DNA from: OAS926 sp035503715
Lineage (GTDB): Bacteria > Pseudomonadota > Alphaproteobacteria > Rhizobiales > Rhizobiaceae
Reading direction: 5' to 3'
NCBI GenBank assembly: GCA_035503715.1
Contig: DATJTE010000059.1
Span: 21,011 to 85,010, forward strand
Length of the DNA: 64,000 bases
Under the pieces are notes generated by a model that saw nothing but the letters and a program-made list of their open reading frames with translations, did no database searches and had not been told where the DNA came from. Position 1 is the stretch's first letter. The number at the start of each line of letters is the position of its first letter. Made by a program: the position numbers and the translations under genes. Below, in pieces: positions 60,151-64,000 of this stretch.

Positions 60151-62937
60151 ATGGCCAGAATCTCCCTCAAACTCGACGAAATCATCGATCCGAACGCGCT
60201 GTGCGGCGACCTCGCCGCGGTAGCCGAAAACGGCGACGCGAGCGGGCCGGACGCCAAGGCCGCGGTGCTGCAGATCGTCAAGGGTTACCTCGCGGAGGGT
60301 CGCAAGGCGGCCGAAAAGCTGCTGATGGACGATGGTGGCGGCACGGCCTGCGCGCAGCGGCTCTGCCATCTGATGGACGAGATCATCGGCGCGCTGTTCG
60401 ATTTCACCATCACCCATGTCCACCCGCCAAAGGGCGGCGCCGGGCAGAAGATGGCGATCGTTGCCGTCGGGGGTTATGGCCGCGGCACGCTGGCGCCGGG
60501 CTCCGACATCGACCTTTTGTTCCTCCTGCCGGCCAAGCAGACGGCCTGGGTCGAGAAGAGCGTCGAATATCTGCTCTATATGCTGTGGGACGCCGGGCTG
60601 AAGGTCGGGCACGCGACGCGCACGCTGGACGAATGCATCAAGCACGCGAAATCCGACACGACGATTCGCACGACCATCCTCGAGGCGCGCTTCCTGTTCG
60701 GCGACGAGGCGCTGGCCAACACGCTGATCGCGCGTTTCGACCGCGAGGTGGTAAAGAGCACTGGCGCCGAATACGTGCAGGCGAAGTTGCAGGAGCGCGA
60801 CGACCGCCATGCCAAGGGCGGCGAAAGCCGCTATGTGGTCGAGCCGAATGTGAAGGACGGCAAGGGTGGGTTGCGCGACCTGCACACGCTGTTCTGGATC
60901 GGCAAGTACTTTTACCGCGTGCGCACCGGCGAAGAACTGATCGCAAAAGGCGTCTTCACCGAAGACGAATACCGGCAGTTCCAGAAGGCGGAGGATTTCC
61001 TCTGGGCGGTGCGCTGCCATATGCACTTCCTGACCGGGAAGGCCGAGGAGCGGCTGCACTTCGACATTCAGCGCGATATCGCCGAGCGGCTTGGCTATAC
61101 GAGCCATCCCGGCCTGTCGGCGGTCGAACGCTTCATGAAGCACTACTTCCTGATCGCCAAGGATGTCGGGGATCTCACCCGCATCTTCTGCGCCGCGCTC
61201 GAGCAAGAGCAGGCCAAGCAGGCGCCGGGCTTCAACCGCATCTTCCAGACCTTCTCGCGGCGCAAGCGAAAGCTTGCCGGAACCGCTGACTTCATCGTCG
61301 ACAATGACCGCATCAACATCGCCGACGACAAAGTGTTCCAGCGCGACCCGGTCAATCTGCTGCGGCTGTTCTGGTTCGCCGATCGGCACGGGCTGGAGTA
61401 CCACCCGGATGCGCTGAAATTGCTGACGCGTTCGCTGAAGCTGGTGGACCGGAAGCTGCGCCGCGACGCGGAGGCGAACCGGCTCTTCCTTGAAGTGCTC
61501 ACCTCGGACCGCAACCCGGAACTCAATCTGCGCCGCATGAACGAGTCGGGCCTACTCGGCAAACTGATGCCCGATTTCGGCAAGATCGTCGCAATGATGC
61601 AGTTCTCGATGTACCACCATTATACGGTCGACGAGCATCTGATCCGCTGCGTTGGCGTGTTGTCCGAAATCGAGCGCGGCGGCGGCGAGAAATTGCACCC
61701 ACTCTCCCACAAGCTGATGCCGAGCCTGAAGGCGCAGCGCGAGCTGCTCTACGTCGCAGTGCTGTTGCATGACATCGCCAAGGGGCGGCCGGAGGATCAC
61801 TCCGAGGCCGGCGCGAAGATCGCGCGCCGTCTCTGCCCGCATATGGGCCTGTCACCGGCGGATACGGAAACGGTGGCGTGGCTCGTCGAACATCATCTCC
61901 TGATGTCGATGACGGCGCAGACGCGCGACCTGAACGACCGCAAGACGATCGCCGATTTCGCAGCGGTCGTGCAGTCGGTCGAGCGGCTGAAGCTGCTGCT
62001 GGTGCTGACGGTCTGCGACATACGCGGCGTCGGCCCGGGCGTGTGGAACGGCTGGAAGGGCCAGTTGCTGCGCACGCTCTATTACGAGACCGAACTGCAG
62101 CTCACCGGCGGGTTCTCGGAGCTGTCGCGCGCCGAGCGCACCGCCGCCGCGCGCGAGGAATTGCAGAACGCACTGGAAGGCTGGACCGAGCGGGAGCGCA
62201 AGCGTTACGGCAAGCTGCACTATGAGAATTACCTGCTGACCGTCGGTCTCGATGACCAGATTCGGCACGCGGAGTTCGTCCGCGAGGCGGATCAGGCAAA
62301 GAAGCGCTTCGCCACCATGGTGCGGGTGCACGACTTCGAGGCAGTGACGGAAATCACCGTGCTGGCGCAGGATCATCCGCGCCTGCTGTCGGTCATCGCC
62401 GGCGCCTGCGCGGCCGCAGGCGGCAACATTGTCGACGCGCAGATTTTCACGACGTCAGATGGACGTGCGCTGGACACGATCCTGATCAGCAGAGAATTCG
62501 ATCGCGACGAGGACGAGCGGCGGCGCGCCGAGCGGGTCGGCAGGCTGATCGAGGAAGCGCTGTCCGGCAAGACATGGCTGCCGGAGATCATCGAGAAGCG
62601 GTCCAGGCCGAAGCGCGGCAAGACGTTTGTCATCGAGCCGCGCGCCGAGATACGCAATTCGCTGTCGAACCGTTTCTCGGTGATCGAGGTTACCGGCCTC
62701 GACCGGCCCGGCCTTCTGTCGGAAATCACCGGCACGCTTTCGGATTTGTCGCTGGACATCGCCTCCGCGCATATCACCACCTTTGGCGAGAAGGTGATCG
62801 ACACTTTCTATGTCACCGACCTGACAGGTCAGAAGATCGAGAACCCGACGCGGCTGAAAGCCATTTCCGACCGACTGGTCGCGACGCTCGAAGGCCAGGC
62901 GCCGCAGCGCGAGCGCAAACGCGTGGCGGCCGAATAA
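60151..62937 (+). CDS. glnD: Bifunctional [protein-PII] uridylyltransferase/uridylyl-removing enzyme GlnD
   Basis: 928 residues, normal for GlnD. Nucleotidyltransferase motif GYGRGTLAPGSDIDLL with S118, D119 and D121; HD phosphohydrolase with H540 and D541 in LLHDIAKGRPEDHSE; two C-terminal ACT domains (about 731-815 and 843-915; EITVLAQDHPRLLSVIAG and VIEVTGLDRPGLLSEITG) that sense glutamine. It modifies PII (GlnB, GlnK) to signal nitrogen status, working upstream of NtrC and the sigma-54 factor encoded at 1523-3049. murJ follows by 29 bases. Confidence 0.97.
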   Translation: MARISLKLDEIIDPNALCGDLAAVAENGDASGPDAKAAVLQIVKGYLAEGRKAAEKLLMDDGGGTACAQRLCHLMDEIIGALFDFTITHVHPPKGGAGQKMAIVAVGGYGRGTLAPGSDIDLLFLLPAKQTAWVEKSVEYLLYMLWDAGLKVGHATRTLDECIKHAKSDTTIRTTILEARFLFGDEALANTLIARFDREVVKSTGAEYVQAKLQERDDRHAKGGESRYVVEPNVKDGKGGLRDLHTLFWIGKYFYRVRTGEELIAKGVFTEDEYRQFQKAEDFLWAVRCHMHFLTGKAEERLHFDIQRDIAERLGYTSHPGLSAVERFMKHYFLIAKDVGDLTRIFCAALEQEQAKQAPGFNRIFQTFSRRKRKLAGTADFIVDNDRINIADDKVFQRDPVNLLRLFWFADRHGLEYHPDALKLLTRSLKLVDRKLRRDAEANRLFLEVLTSDRNPELNLRRMNESGLLGKLMPDFGKIVAMMQFSMYHHYTVDEHLIRCVGVLSEIERGGGEKLHPLSHKLMPSLKAQRELLYVAVLLHDIAKGRPEDHSEAGAKIARRLCPHMGLSPADTETVAWLVEHHLLMSMTAQTRDLNDRKTIADFAAVVQSVERLKLLLVLTVCDIRGVGPGVWNGWKGQLLRTLYYETELQLTGGFSELSRAERTAAAREELQNALEGWTERERKRYGKLHYENYLLTVGLDDQIRHAEFVREADQAKKRFATMVRVHDFEAVTEITVLAQDHPRLLSVIAGACAAAGGNIVDAQIFTTSDGRALDTILISREFDRDEDERRRAERVGRLIEEALSGKTWLPEIIEKRSRPKRGKTFVIEPRAEIRNSLSNRFSVIEVTGLDRPGLLSEITGTLSDLSLDIASAHITTFGEKVIDTFYVTDLTGQKIENPTRLKAISDRLVATLEGQAPQRERKRVAAE

Positions 62938-62966
62938 TCCCAGACGAATCCGGAAGCGTTGACCGA

Positions 62967-64000
62967 ATGAGCCTTTTGAAAAAATTCGCGACGGTCGCGT
63001 CCGGCACGCTGGCAAGCCGCGTGCTTGGCTTCGCGCGCGAGGCGATGATGGCGGCCGCGCTCGGCGCGGGTCCGATCGCCGATGCCTTCTACGCGGCGTT
63101 CCGTTTCCCAAATCTGTTCCGGCGTCTTTTTGCCGAGGGTGCCTTCAACGCGGCCTTCGTGCCGCTCTTCGCCAAGGAGATCGAGGCAAACGGCGTCGAT
63201 GGAGCGCGCAAGTTTTCCGAAGAGGTATTCGGCATCCTCTTCACGGTGCTGCTCGGCCTCACCATTCTGATGGAATTGACGATGCCGTTGCTGGTGCGCA
63301 CCATCATAGCACCAGGCTTCACAAGCGACCCGCAAAAGTTCGACACGACGGTCGCCCTGTCGATCATTATGTTCCCCTATCTGATGTGCATGTCGCTGAC
63401 AGCGATGATGAGCGGCATCCTCAACTCGCTGCACAAATATTTTATCGCGGCGATCGCGCCGGTGTTTTTGAACATCATCCTGATCGGCGTCTTGTTCTCG
63501 GCGCTCTACACTGGGCGCGACGCGGTTTCGACCGGCTACGACATGTCCTGGGGCGTGCTGGCCGCGGGGCTTGTGCAATTGCTCCTGGTAATGGTCGCGG
63601 TGCGCAAGGCGGGCATCCACATCCGCATCAAGCGGCCACGCATGACGCCGAACGTGAAGCGCTTGCTGCTGCTCGCGCTGCCGGCCGCCATCACCGGCGG
63701 CATCACCCAGATCAACCTTGTCATCGGCCAGATGATCGCCTCGGGAAAGCCTGGCGCGATTTCGGTGCTGCAATACGCCGACCGCGTCTATCAACTGCCG
63801 CTCGGCGTGGTCGGCATCGCCGTCGGTGTCGTTTTATTGCCCGAACTCGCGCGGGCGCTGAAGGCCGGCCACATGAAGGATGCAGCGAACCTGCAGAACC
63901 GTTCGGTCGAGTTCGCGCTGTTCCTGACGCTGCCGGCCGCCGCGGCGCTGCTCGTCATGTCGGAAGAGATCGTGCGGGTGCTCTATGAGCGCGGCGCCTT
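62967..64000 (+). CDS. murJ: Lipid II flippase MurJ (partial, cut by window end)
   Basis: 344 codons visible of about 520-530. Start MSLLKKFATVASGTLASRVLGFAREAMMAAALG is the classic MurJ/MviN N-terminus (residues 1-33); FRFPNLFRRLFAEGAFNAAFVPLF and the 8 to 10 hydrophobic segments that follow match the MOP-fold flippase. It moves lipid II to the periplasmic side for peptidoglycan synthesis. Likely cotranscribed with glnD. Confidence 0.95.
   Translation, partial: MSLLKKFATVASGTLASRVLGFAREAMMAAALGAGPIADAFYAAFRFPNLFRRLFAEGAFNAAFVPLFAKEIEANGVDGARKFSEEVFGILFTVLLGLTILMELTMPLLVRTIIAPGFTSDPQKFDTTVALSIIMFPYLMCMSLTAMMSGILNSLHKYFIAAIAPVFLNIILIGVLFSALYTGRDAVSTGYDMSWGVLAAGLVQLLLVMVAVRKAGIHIRIKRPRMTPNVKRLLLLALPAAITGGITQINLVIGQMIASGKPGAISVLQYADRVYQLPLGVVGIAVGVVLLPELARALKAGHMKDAANLQNRSVEFALFLTLPAAAALLVMSEEIVRVLYERGA

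Overview
The window looks like a chromosomal segment of a high-GC alphaproteobacterium, most probably a member of the Hyphomicrobiales close to the Mesorhizobium/Phyllobacteriaceae group. This rests on gene content and order: lptC-lptA-lptB-rpoN-hpf-ptsN, sppA-ihfB, an ornithine-lipid acyltransferase (OlsB), a malic enzyme next to mutS, glnD followed by murJ, DUF1127 small proteins and GlxA-type regulators. The genus assignment is inference. I see no rRNA, tRNA, CRISPR array or transposase.

Layout. 0-5.3 kb (minus strand): LPS transport, sigma-54, ribosome hibernation factor and nitrogen PTS. 5.6-17.7 kb (plus strand): housekeeping genes, namely SppA, IHF-beta, a LapA-like protein, an ornithine cyclodeaminase-like enzyme, two RNA methyltransferase-type genes, LspA, an acrylyl-CoA reductase-like enzyme, a hybrid histidine kinase, OlsB, an MmcQ/YjbR protein, RsgA and an exported metallo-hydrolase. 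17.7-19.3 kb: VOC protein, cupin and a MarR regulator facing the cupin across three copies of one operator. 19.3-23.7 kb: a small accessory locus with a B12-type radical SAM enzyme of the RiPP-maturase type, a candidate precursor in front of it, and small (partly Cys-rich) proteins behind it. 23.9-26.7 kb: a convergent restriction-modification pair of lower GC. 26.8-33.3 kb: malic enzyme, an EamA transporter and MutS; the last two carry in-frame palindromic GC-rich inserts.

33.3-60 kb lies between mutS and glnD, which I recall as close neighbours in many relatives, so this block looks like an expanded accessory region. It holds two LysR regulators, a GlxA/AraC regulator with isonitrile hydratase-like, RidA and YciI genes, small-molecule enzymes, minCDE, two paralogous methyltransferases, an RTX protein, and two giant genes (1358 and 1415 codons) whose whole products are tandem 8-residue units of the form A-L-[ST]-x-x-Q-[IV]-x. 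These octads are organised in 17-unit, 136-residue (408-bp) super-repeats in both proteins. 60-64 kb returns to core genes glnD and murJ (cut by the window end).

The most unusual items are the octad-repeat giants, the radical SAM locus, and the palindromic elements inside protein-coding genes, one of them directly ahead of the MutS ATPase site.
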